Made by a program: the position numbers and the translations under genes. A stretch of 14,734 bases of DNA from assembly GCA_020048255.1 (NCBI GenBank), contig JAIFMR010000004.1, positions 1-14,734 of the forward strand, given 5' to 3'. Within the stretch, counting starts at the first letter, position 1; each line of letters begins with the position of its first letter. A model generated the notes under the pieces. It made no database searches, was not told where the DNA came from, and saw only the letters and a program-made list of their open reading frames with translations. The DNA is from Rhodoferax sp. Lineage in GTDB: Bacteria; Pseudomonadota; Gammaproteobacteria; Burkholderiales; Burkholderiaceae_C. Positions 7,619 to 13,614 of this stretch are shown here, in pieces.

Positions 7619-8444
7619 TCTCGGTCCCAGGGGTAAAAGCATCATCGTCTGCGCCGATGATTTTGCGGTGCATGAGACAGCTTCTTTGGGCATCGCCAAA
7701 TTGGCTGGCCTGGGGCGCATCAGCGCCACCAGTGTCATGGTGCTGTCACCACGCTGGGCGCAAGACGTGGCTTTGCTGCAAGACGTGCGTGTCCGGTTGG
7801 ATGTTGGTTTGCATTTGGACTGGACCAGTGACTTTGCATTGGCTTCAGGTCACGGTTTACCCTTGGGGCAGGCCATGCGGCGCGCCGTGCTGGGGGGCTT
7901 TGATCGTGCGCAAGCCAGTGGCGTGATCGAGCGGCAGCTTGATTTGTTTGAGGCGCATTGGCAAGCAGCGCCCGACTATGTGGATGGACACCAGCATGTG
8001 CAACAGTTTGCCGGCATTCGTGAGGCCCTGGTGGCGGTGCTGGCGCGGCGGTATGTTGGTCAGGTGCACAGGCCGTATTTGCGGGTCTCGCGGCCACCCC
8101 AGGGCTCTACAAACCTAAAGGCACAGGTGATCGCCAGAATGGGTGCCAATGCTCTTGAAAAAATAGCATTTAACGCCCGTTTGACAAGCGCTGGAACGCT
8201 TTTAGGTGTGTATGATTTCAACGGTGGATTGAGTCGGTTCTCGGCCCTGATGGCGCGCTGGTTGGTCGAGGCGCCCGCCGGCAGCATCATCATGTGCCAC
8301 CCCGCACAGGCGGCAGAACCTGGTGACGCCATTGGCGAAGCGCGCGCACAGGAGTTCGCCTACTTGGCTGGGGCGCATTACCCCGACGCCTTGCGTCAGG
8401 CCGGGGTGACGCTGGTGCGCGGTGCGCGTGGCTTGCACCACTGA
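7605..8444 (+). CDS. YdjC/ChbG-HpnK family carbohydrate deacetylase
   Basis: Metal-dependent deacetylase family that removes acetyl groups from N-acetyl sugars (ChbG on chitooligosaccharides; HpnK near hopanoid genes). Seen: 280 residues from MKNTDLGPRG; SIIVCADDFAVHE with Asp18/Asp19; GLHLDW with His70; VDGHQHVQQF with His129/His131; and MCHPAQA near the C-terminus. These are the metal and catalytic motifs of the family, all intact. An open frame extends upstream to 7452 inside the LysR gene, but the ATG at 7605 sits just ahead of the conserved ADDF block and is preferred. The gene overlaps the LysR gene by 14 bp and is convergent with a GtrA/GT2 pair, so a role in modifying a lipid-linked or surface sugar is likelier than chitin use (inference). 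The stretch around 8151-8205 is AT-richer than its surroundings. Confidence 0.88.
   Translation: MKNTDLGPRGKSIIVCADDFAVHETASLGIAKLAGLGRISATSVMVLSPRWAQDVALLQDVRVRLDVGLHLDWTSDFALASGHGLPLGQAMRRAVLGGFDRAQASGVIERQLDLFEAHWQAAPDYVDGHQHVQQFAGIREALVAVLARRYVGQVHRPYLRVSRPPQGSTNLKAQVIARMGANALEKIAFNARLTSAGTLLGVYDFNGGLSRFSALMARWLVEAPAGSIIMCHPAQAAEPGDAIGEARAQEFAYLAGAHYPDALRQAGVTLVRGARGLHH
8151..8205. repeat. Possible dispersed-repeat-like segment inside the deacetylase gene
   Basis: The segment starts GCTCTTGAAAAAATAGCA, then has CAAGCGCTGG and the inverted repeat AAGCG-N6-CGCTT (8186-8201). From memory, short intergenic repeats with a TGAAAAAATAGC end and an AAGCGCT core are scattered through Comamonadaceae genomes. 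Here the segment is in frame within a coding region. The identity as a repeat is not verified and no second full copy lies in the window. Confidence 0.35.
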
Positions 8445-8630
8445 ATTTAACACCGACTTTGATGCCAAGGCTGACCAGGCGTTGCAGCCACACCGGGGCA
8501 TTGGTTTGTTACGCGCAAAGGCAACCGAATGACACAAAATCTGGTGGGTTGGACCTTGCAATGCGTGGACGCGTGCTGGGTTATCTACCGCTCAGGTGGG
8601 AGTTGTCAGAGCCCCCTGGCGACACAAAAT
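8445..8630. other. Convergent intergenic region, nothing identified
   Basis: A 186-bp gap between the deacetylase stop and the GtrA stop. I see no convincing terminator hairpin, RNA gene or conserved ORF. Short open frames run through it but show no recognisable protein or ribosome-binding site. Confidence 0.5.
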
Positions 8631-9002
8631 TCAGCGACGAAAAGCCCAGAATCGACTCAGCACAAAGGTCTGGCCCGCTGCAAAGACCAGCGCAATCAAC
8701 AAGGCCAGTAGCGCGGGCATGTTCAAGCCGCGTAACAGCAATACGAAAACCACCTCGTTGCTGGCAAAACCAGCCAGCGCCGTCACTGAAAAGCGCTGAA
8801 AACTCGTGGCTATGCTGGTGCCGGCATCTTGAAAGCTCAAGCGCCGGTGACCGGTAAAACTGACAAAAAAGGCAATCACAAAGCCCAGCGCATTGGCCAA
8901 TTCGGGCCACATGGCGTGCTGGGTCAGGGCAAAAACGCCCATGTGCGTCAGCGCGGCGGTGCCACCCACCGCCAGAAACCATAAAGTAGAAGCGCTCACC
9001 AT
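8631..9002 (-). CDS. GtrA-family membrane protein (putative polyprenyl-phosphate sugar flippase)
   Basis: GtrA-like proteins are small four-helix membrane proteins thought to flip undecaprenyl-phosphate-linked sugars across the inner membrane. Seen: 123 residues starting MVSASTLWFLAVGGTAALTH, four hydrophobic segments, the family motif FVSFTGHRRLSF between helices 2 and 3, and a C-terminal FVLSRFWAFRR. Length is typical (about 120-140). The frame is open further upstream to 9062, but that extension overlaps the upstream glycosyltransferase gene and is Pro/Trp-rich. The ATG at 9002, 4 nt after the glycosyltransferase stop, places the start just ahead of the first helix. It forms an operon with the GT2 gene and presumably exports its product. 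Confidence 0.88.
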   Translation of the reverse strand: MVSASTLWFLAVGGTAALTHMGVFALTQHAMWPELANALGFVIAFFVSFTGHRRLSFQDAGTSIATSFQRFSVTALAGFASNEVVFVLLLRGLNMPALLALLIALVFAAGQTFVLSRFWAFRR

Positions 9003-9006
9003 CGGG

Positions 9007-10002
9007 TCACACGTCTTTTGGGTCCAGGGTGGCGGGCGGCTCGGTGGCGCCCAGCCCAGCACCGATACGCTGGCTCACCAGGTAATTGGGGCGCTGCTTG
9101 ACTTCCTCATAGATGCGGCCCACATACTCCGACAAAATGCCGATGGACAGCAGCTGAATGCCGCTGAAAAACATCATGCCCACGACAATGGTGGCGTAAC
9201 CTGGCACGGCAATGCCGGTGATGAAATATTCACCCACCACCCAGGCACCATAGCCCAATGCCAGCAGCGACAACATGAAACCAGTCAGCGTCAAGGCGCG
9301 CAGGGGCGCAATTGAAAAAGCCAGAATCCCGGTGATCGCCAGTGACAACGAGCCGCGCAAACCAAAATTACTTCGGCCATCACTGCGCGGCAGAGGTTCG
9401 TAGTCAATCGCGGTGCTGTTGAACCCGACCCAGGCATACAGGCCTTTCATGAAGCGATTGCGCTCGGTGAGCCGCTTGAGCGCCTCGACCACTTGGCGGT
9501 CCATAAGCCGAAAGTCGCCCGCGTTGGCCGGGATTTTGACCCGGTTTCCCAAATTCACCAGCTTGTAAAACCAGCCAGTCAGTTGGATCTGCAAACCCGA
9601 CTGGTCGTTGCGGGTGCGGCGCACGGCGTACACCACGTCGGACCCTTCGCGCCATTTGGCCAGCATGTCAGGCACCAGTGACACCGGGTGTTGGCCGTCG
9701 CCATCCATGAGTACCACCACATCACCTTGCGCCAGTTCAATACCGGCAGTCAGGGCGGGCTCTTTGCCAAAGTTGCGCGACAGTTTGAGGTAGATCACCT
9801 CGGGGTGTTGGTTGCACAGGGTTTGCATGACGGTGGCGGTATCGTCACGGCTACCATCGTCCACCACGATCAATTCCACCCGATGGCTCAGGTGTGTCAA
9901 GGTCGTCAGAATATGGGCGACCAAATCGGTCAGGCTGCGTGCCTCGTTGAAGGCAGGAATCACGCAGGAAATGGAAGGGGACAGGTGTTCACGCTTGGAC
10001 AT
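9007..10002 (-). CDS. GT2-family glycosyltransferase (GtrB/ArnC/DPM1-like)
   Basis: Transfers a sugar from a nucleotide donor to a polyprenyl phosphate at the inner face of the membrane. Seen: 331 residues; an N-terminal GT-A fold with SCVIPAFNEARSL, ELIVVDDGSRDDT, LSRNFGKEPALTAGI and the DXD motif MDGDGQHP (Asp100-Asp102); the middle motif NAGDFRLMDRQVVEAL followed by RNRFMKGLYAWVGF; two hydrophobic segments in the last third (about 230-255 and 265-295); and the terminal SEYVGRIYEEVKQRPNYLV, typical of GtrB-like enzymes. It ends 4 nt before the gtrA-like gene, so the two form an operon. The ATG at 10002 has no Shine-Dalgarno and sits only 20 nt beyond the terminator hairpin of the upstream psiF-like gene, so it needs its own promoter or depends on read-through. 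The sugar is not predictable. Confidence 0.92.
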   Translation of the reverse strand: MSKREHLSPSISCVIPAFNEARSLTDLVAHILTTLTHLSHRVELIVVDDGSRDDTATVMQTLCNQHPEVIYLKLSRNFGKEPALTAGIELAQGDVVVLMDGDGQHPVSLVPDMLAKWREGSDVVYAVRRTRNDQSGLQIQLTGWFYKLVNLGNRVKIPANAGDFRLMDRQVVEALKRLTERNRFMKGLYAWVGFNSTAIDYEPLPRSDGRSNFGLRGSLSLAITGILAFSIAPLRALTLTGFMLSLLALGYGAWVVGEYFITGIAVPGYATIVVGMMFFSGIQLLSIGILSEYVGRIYEEVKQRPNYLVSQRIGAGLGATEPPATLDPKDV

Positions 10003-10021
10003 GGCTGCATCATGCCAAAAG

Positions 10022-10056
10022 AAAACCCCGCTCAGGCAAGCTGGCGGGGTTTTTTT
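10022..10056. terminator. Bidirectional-looking Rho-independent terminator
   Basis: There is a 10-bp stem AAAACCCCGC / GCGGGGTTTT (10022-10031 and 10044-10053) with a 12-nt loop that holds a small inner CAG/CTG pair. On the minus strand the hairpin lies 22 nt after the psiF-like stop and ends in TTTTC, so it serves that gene. On the plus strand it ends in seven T residues, the stronger U tract, although no plus-strand gene lies close upstream. Confidence 0.8.
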
Positions 10057-10077
10057 GCAAACTCGGTATGAAAGAGC

Positions 10078-10422
10078 TTAGCCTTTGTTGCTCAAGCAGG
10101 TCTTCATGAAGGCTTTGCGCTCGTCGCCTTTGAGGGTTTTGTCACCAGCTTCCTTGTTGCAAGCTTTCATTTTTTCTTGCTGGGCGGTTTTTTTGTCGCT
10201 AGGTGCTGCGCCAGCGGGTTTGGCGCTCAGGCATTCCTTCATGAAGGCTTTGCGCTCATCGCCCTTTTTGTCGGCGGCGTCCTTATTGCAGGTGGCCATC
10301 TTGCCTTGCTGGGCAGATTTTGCAGCAGGTGCCGAGGCAGGTGCAGCGGCTTCGCCTGCGGCATAGGCCGAACCAAAAGACAGTGCCAGGCTCAAGCCCA
10401 AGAGAGAAAAAAGTTTCGTCAT
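10078..10422 (-). CDS. PsiF-repeat family protein, exported, two repeats
   Basis: PsiF-family proteins are small periplasmic proteins named after a phosphate-starvation-inducible E. coli gene; their molecular function is unknown. Seen: 114 residues starting MTKLFSLLGLSLALSFGSAYA, a clear signal peptide cleaved near AYA-AGE; an Ala/Pro-rich spacer; then two PsiF repeats, GKMATCNKDAADKKGDERKA with FMKECLSAK, and EKMKACNKEAGDKTLKGDER with KAFMKTCLSNKG, each with two Cys that may pair. The frame has an ATG two codons earlier (10428), but AAGGA abuts that codon and stands 6 nt from the ATG at 10422, so the shorter start is chosen. The name comes from the repeat; phosphate control is not shown here and I see no Pho box. 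Confidence 0.9.
   Translation of the reverse strand: MTKLFSLLGLSLALSFGSAYAAGEAAAPASAPAAKSAQQGKMATCNKDAADKKGDERKAFMKECLSAKPAGAAPSDKKTAQQEKMKACNKEAGDKTLKGDERKAFMKTCLSNKG
10103..10263 (-). repeat. Direct repeat within the psiF-like gene
   Basis: The 20-bp unit TTCATGAAGGCTTTGCGCTC (plus-strand reading) occurs at 10103-10122 and 10238-10257, 135 bp apart. After one mismatch a further five bases (TCGCC) match. It encodes the repeated GDERKAFMK part of the two PsiF repeats, so the near identity reflects duplication or strong constraint on codons as well as amino acids. Confidence 0.8.
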
Positions 10423-10428
10423 GTACAT

Positions 10429-10433
10429 TCCTT
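10429..10433 (-). promoter_or_regulatory. Shine-Dalgarno deciding the psiF-like start
   Basis: AAGGA on the minus strand lies 6 nt before the ATG at 10422 and directly abuts the earlier ATG at 10428. Spacing therefore favours 10422. Confidence 0.7.
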
Positions 10434-10462
10434 AAAGTGAAGGGCAGCGAACCCCGGGCGGG

Positions 10463-10491
10463 ATTCCAACACACAACGGCAAAGTGGGCAA
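10463..10491 (-). promoter_or_regulatory. Candidate promoter of the psiF-like gene
   Basis: On the minus strand TTGCCC (10491-10486) and TGGAAT (10468-10463) are separated by 17 nt, each matching 4 of 6 consensus bases, about 40 bp before the start codon. It lies in the 105-bp gap after the DsrE-like gene, so the psiF-like gene may be transcribed separately. Confidence 0.35.
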
Positions 10492-10527
10492 GCCGGTTGA
10501 CACTGCAATACCTCGCGCAGTCTCTTT

Positions 10528-11064
10528 TCAGCGGATGTTTTCAATGGACAGCTTTTTTTCGGGGACCTGCGGTGTGATCAAGGCATAACCCCGGTTTTGC
10601 CAATGCATTAACTCGGTGATGGCCGATGGGACGACCTCGACAAAACTCTGCATGTCTTCTGGGGTGTAGTGATAGTCTTGCAGGGCCAGACCACACACCT
10701 TGAACTTGACCCCCATGTCAGCGTAATAGCGCATGCGTTGCAATACGTCGGTGTAGCGCTCCTGGTTCTTGCGTGCCAGCGTCACAATTTCAGTTCCGTG
10801 CATCAGCACAATGATGTTCATGTCCTCGGCAAACAAGCTGTAGGGCGCCTCGGTCAGCGGGTTGACCAGGCTACGCAGCCAGTACAGAGCGGCTCCGAGC
10901 TTGGCCGGGTCGTCCAGATAAACGTCGATCAAGGCCTTGGGTTTGTCGTAGGGTGTCTGGACCACCTTGGCTTGCGCCAAGGCGGGTGGGCTGGCACTGG
11001 CGAACAGCAGGGCCAAAGCCGTGCATCCGGCGCACAGCAGCGTGCGGGGGGTGATGTTTTTCAC
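10528..11064 (-). CDS. Exported DsrE/DsrF-like family protein
   Basis: DsrE/DsrF/TusD-fold proteins often carry a single reactive cysteine that relays sulfane sulfur; most are cytoplasmic, whereas this one has a signal peptide. Seen: 178 residues reading (M)KNITPRTLLCAG, then CTALALLFASASPPALAQA with likely cleavage after AQA. The mature domain has KALIDVYLDDPAKLGAALYW, EDMNIIVLMHGTEI, the loop VKFKVCGLALQDYHYTPEDM with Cys124 at the position of the DsrE cysteine, and FVEVVPSAITELMHWQNRGY. The start is GTG at 11064, chosen because AGGAG stands 6 nt upstream; an ATG at 11088 in the same frame lies upstream of that site and would add eight polar residues. It is followed by the psiF-like gene and is divergent from argS. 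Sulfur or redox function is inferred from the fold only. Confidence 0.82.
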   Translation of the reverse strand: MKNITPRTLLCAGCTALALLFASASPPALAQAKVVQTPYDKPKALIDVYLDDPAKLGAALYWLRSLVNPLTEAPYSLFAEDMNIIVLMHGTEIVTLARKNQERYTDVLQRMRYYADMGVKFKVCGLALQDYHYTPEDMQSFVEVVPSAITELMHWQNRGYALITPQVPEKKLSIENIR

Positions 11065-11070
11065 AAGATT

Positions 11071-11075
11071 CTCCT
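11071..11075 (-). promoter_or_regulatory. Shine-Dalgarno deciding a GTG start for the DsrE-like gene
   Basis: AGGAG on the minus strand stands 6 nt before GTG 11064, giving a normal signal peptide. The longer ATG start (11088) would place this site inside the coding region. Confidence 0.7.
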
Positions 11076-11174
11076 GGGTTGAGCCCATCGGCGGATGGAT
11101 GTCGTGGCAATGGCGTGGTGCAAGCGCAGTTTAGTGTCGCCGGCCAGTTTGTCCATGCTCCAAAACCTGCCCCG

Positions 11175-11180
11175 TAAAAT
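11175..11180 (+). promoter_or_regulatory. -10 element of argS, likely giving a leaderless mRNA
   Basis: TAAAAT (5 of 6 matches to consensus) ends 6 bp before the argS ATG at 11187, with no Shine-Dalgarno in between. Transcription would start at or next to the A of the start codon. A -35 box at the ideal distance is not convincing; TTGTCC at 11149-11154 is about 20 bp away. Confidence 0.45.
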
Positions 11181-11186
11181 CACGCC

Positions 11187-12884
11187 ATGCTGACTGTCAA
11201 AACCGAACTCCTTGATGCCCTGCGCCTGGCGCTGGAAGATTTACTGCCTGGTGCGGGGGCCAAAGCGGCGTTTGAATCGCCCAAAGTCGCCGCGCACGGT
11301 GATCTGGCCACCACGGCAGCCATGCAACTGGCCAAGCCACTCAAGCTCAATCCGCGGCAACTGGCAGAAAAGCTGTGTACCGCCCTTTGGGCCACGCCAG
11401 CGTACCCCACCTGGGTGGATGCGCTGGACATTGCCGGTCCTGGGTTCATCAACATCAAACTCAAACCCGCTGCCAAACAGCAGGTGGTGCGTGAGGTGCT
11501 GGCGCAGCAGTCCTGCTACGGAAAGCAAGCCGCCAATGGCCAGCGCATGCTGGTGGAATTTGTCTCTGCCAACCCCACAGGTCCGTTGCATGTGGGGCAC
11601 GGCCGTCAAGCCGCCTTGGGTGATGCCATTTGCAATTTGTTTGCCACCCAAGGCTGGCAGGTGTACCGCGAGTTTTATTACAACGATGCCGGCGTGCAAA
11701 TTGGCACACTGGCCACCAGCACCCATCTGCGGGTGCAGGGCTTCAAGCCGGGCGACGACTGCTGGCCAACGGACCCCGACAACGCCCTGAGCAAAAATTT
11801 CTACAACGGCGACTACATCGCAGACATTGCCGCAGACTTTTTAGCGAAAAAAACGGTCAAGTCCGACGACCGCGAATTCACCGCATCAGGCGATGTGAAT
11901 GATGTCGACGGCATGCGCCAGTTCGCCGTGGCGTATCTACGCCATGAACAAGACCTGGATTTGCAGGCGTTTGCGGTCAAGTTCGACAACTATTATTTGG
12001 AGAGCAGCCTGTACACCACTGGCAAGGTCGACGCGACAGTCCAGCGCTTGACCGAAGCCGGTAAAACCTATGAGCAAGACGGCGCGCTGTGGCTCAAGTC
12101 CACCGACTACGGTGACGACAAGGACCGCGTCATGCGCAAGCAAGACGGCAGCTACACCTACTTTGTGCCCGATGTGGCCTACCACATCACCAAATGGGAG
12201 CGCGGTTTTCAAAAGGTCATCAACATTCAGGGCACCGACCACCATGGCACCATTGCCCGGGTGCGCGCTGGCCTGCAGGCGGCCAACGTGGGAATTCCGC
12301 AAGGGTTTCCGGACTACGTGTTGCACACCATGGTGCGCGTGGTGCGTGGCGGCGAAGAGGTCAAGATCAGCAAGCGCGCGGGCAGCTATGTGACTTTGCG
12401 CGACCTGATCGAGTGGACCAGCAAGGACGCGGTGCGTTTCTTTTTGTTGAGTCGCAAGCCTGACACCGAGTACACCTTTGATGTCGATCTGGCCGTGGCC
12501 AAGAACAACGATAACCCGGTTTACTACGTGCAATACGCCCACGCCCGGATCTGCTCGGTGCTGGCGGCGTGGGGTGGTCAGGTCAGTACCCTGGCTGCTG
12601 TGGACCTGAGTCCACTGGACAGCGCCCAGGCCCAGGCCCTGATGCTGCTTCTGGCCAAATACCCCGACATGTTGACGGCTGCGGCCGAAGGGTTTGCGCC
12701 GCACGACGTGACCTTTTATCTGCGTGAGTTGGCCGCCTGTTATCACAGCTATTACGATGCAGAGCGCATTCTGGTGGACGATGAGCGGGTCAGGCGAGCG
12801 CGTTTGGCGCTGGTGGCGGCCACCGCCCAGGTGCTGCACAACGGTTTGGCGGTACTGGGCGTGAGTGCCCCGCAGAAGATGTAA
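11187..12884 (+). CDS. argS: Arginyl-tRNA synthetase
   Basis: Cytoplasmic class I aminoacyl-tRNA synthetase that charges tRNA-Arg. Seen: 565 residues, the normal length. The N-terminal Add1 domain (about 1-110) includes AAHGDLATTAAMQLAK and IAGPGFINIKL. The catalytic HIGH-type motif is HVGH at 135-138 in SANPTGPLHVGHGRQAALGD, followed by FYYNDAGVQI. The block YFVPDVAYHITKWERGF and GTDHHGT lies in the Rossmann fold. A KMSKS-like KISKR is at 393-397 in EVKISKRAGSYVTLRDL, a common variant in this family. The C-terminal anticodon-binding domain holds NPVYYVQYAHARICSVL and ends DERVRRARLALVAATAQVL. The start is set by the family N-terminus and by TAAAAT just upstream. It heads a plus-strand run with the SPOR and DsbA genes, an order I know from Burkholderiales. 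Confidence 0.98.
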   Translation: MLTVKTELLDALRLALEDLLPGAGAKAAFESPKVAAHGDLATTAAMQLAKPLKLNPRQLAEKLCTALWATPAYPTWVDALDIAGPGFINIKLKPAAKQQVVREVLAQQSCYGKQAANGQRMLVEFVSANPTGPLHVGHGRQAALGDAICNLFATQGWQVYREFYYNDAGVQIGTLATSTHLRVQGFKPGDDCWPTDPDNALSKNFYNGDYIADIAADFLAKKTVKSDDREFTASGDVNDVDGMRQFAVAYLRHEQDLDLQAFAVKFDNYYLESSLYTTGKVDATVQRLTEAGKTYEQDGALWLKSTDYGDDKDRVMRKQDGSYTYFVPDVAYHITKWERGFQKVINIQGTDHHGTIARVRAGLQAANVGIPQGFPDYVLHTMVRVVRGGEEVKISKRAGSYVTLRDLIEWTSKDAVRFFLLSRKPDTEYTFDVDLAVAKNNDNPVYYVQYAHARICSVLAAWGGQVSTLAAVDLSPLDSAQAQALMLLLAKYPDMLTAAAEGFAPHDVTFYLRELAACYHSYYDAERILVDDERVRRARLALVAATAQVLHNGLAVLGVSAPQKM

Positions 12885-13553
12885 ATGAGCAATGACAAGC
12901 AACAAAGGCACGGCATGAAGCAGCAACGCGGCGGGACTTTTCTGGGATTTGTATTGGGGCTGGTGGTCGGGCTGGGCACTGCGCTGGCTGTGGCGGTGTA
13001 CGTGACCAAAGTACCCGTCCCATTTTTGGACCGCGGCGTGGGTCGTCCGGCTGACCAAGATGCCGCAGAATCCAAAAAAAACAAGGACTGGGATCCGAAT
13101 GCACCGTTGTACGGCAAGAACCCAGCCCGCCCGGCACCGGTCACGGAGCAGATTGAACCGACCACTGGCGCCGCTTCTGCAGCTTCACCCGAATTCAAAG
13201 CCAGTGCTGCCAAATCCGAACTCAAACCCGCAGTGACAGCAGACCCGCTGGGTGATCTGGCCAACGCCCGGGCGGCTGGCGCCAAAGCGGCCGCCTCTGG
13301 GGCAGCGGGCGCCGAGCCCTTTGTTTATTTTGTGCAAGTGGGCGCCTACCGGACCCCCGAAGACGCCGAGAGCCAGCGCGCCAAGCTGTCGCTGGCCGGG
13401 ATCGAGACCAAGGTGTCCGAACGCGAGCAGGCCGGGCGCACGGTGCACCGGGTTCGCATGGGGCCGTTCGATTCGCGTGACGAGGCCGACAAGGCCAAGG
13501 CCAAATTGGAGGCGACCGGGCTGGAAGTGGCCTTGGTGCGGGTGCAGCGTTGA
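12885..13553 (+). CDS. SPOR-domain inner-membrane protein (FtsN-like)
   Basis: SPOR domains bind denuded peptidoglycan at division septa, so this is probably an inner-membrane protein with a periplasmic tail involved in cell division or envelope maintenance. Seen: 222 residues; a short cytoplasmic N-terminus rich in Gln/Arg/Lys; a transmembrane helix at about 19-40 (FLGFVLGLVVGLGTALAVAV); an Ala/Pro/Lys-rich periplasmic linker at about 50-145; and a C-terminal SPOR domain at about 146-222 (VYFVQVGAYRTPEDAESQRA, then HRVRMGPFDSRDEADKAKAK). The ATG directly follows the argS TAA, so translation is probably coupled. An in-frame ATG at 12915 has AAGG 6 nt upstream and is a possible alternative start that keeps the helix. 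Whether it is the true FtsN of this organism cannot be told. Confidence 0.9.
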   Translation: MSNDKQQRHGMKQQRGGTFLGFVLGLVVGLGTALAVAVYVTKVPVPFLDRGVGRPADQDAAESKKNKDWDPNAPLYGKNPARPAPVTEQIEPTTGAASAASPEFKASAAKSELKPAVTADPLGDLANARAAGAKAAASGAAGAEPFVYFVQVGAYRTPEDAESQRAKLSLAGIETKVSEREQAGRTVHRVRMGPFDSRDEADKAKAKLEATGLEVALVRVQR

Positions 13554-13614
13554 ACCTTTCAGCCTGAAAGCGCTCTGAAGCGTTGGCCTTAATTTTTGAC
13601 TGGAGAACGAGAAG

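Noticed and set aside
8202..8561. Minus-strand open frame spanning the deacetylase 3' end and intergenic gap, considered as a remnant third glycosyltransferase gene
   Set aside because: No glycosyltransferase motif, transmembrane pattern or ribosome-binding site; most of it is antisense to the deacetylase.
9003..9062. 20-codon upstream extension of the GtrA-like protein
   Set aside because: It overlaps the end of the glycosyltransferase gene, is Pro/Trp-rich and not family-like; the ATG at 9002 gives the usual length and begins just before the first helix.
11937..13058. Minus-strand open frame of 373 codons opposite argS and the SPOR gene
   Set aside because: It is long, but antisense to unmistakable argS sequence and spans two real genes; composition (His/Gln/Val-rich) is that of a shadow frame.
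13556..13582. Two small hairpins between the SPOR and dsbA genes, considered as a terminator
   Set aside because: Stems of only 6 and 4 bp and no T tract directly after them; more likely no termination, or at most weak attenuation.
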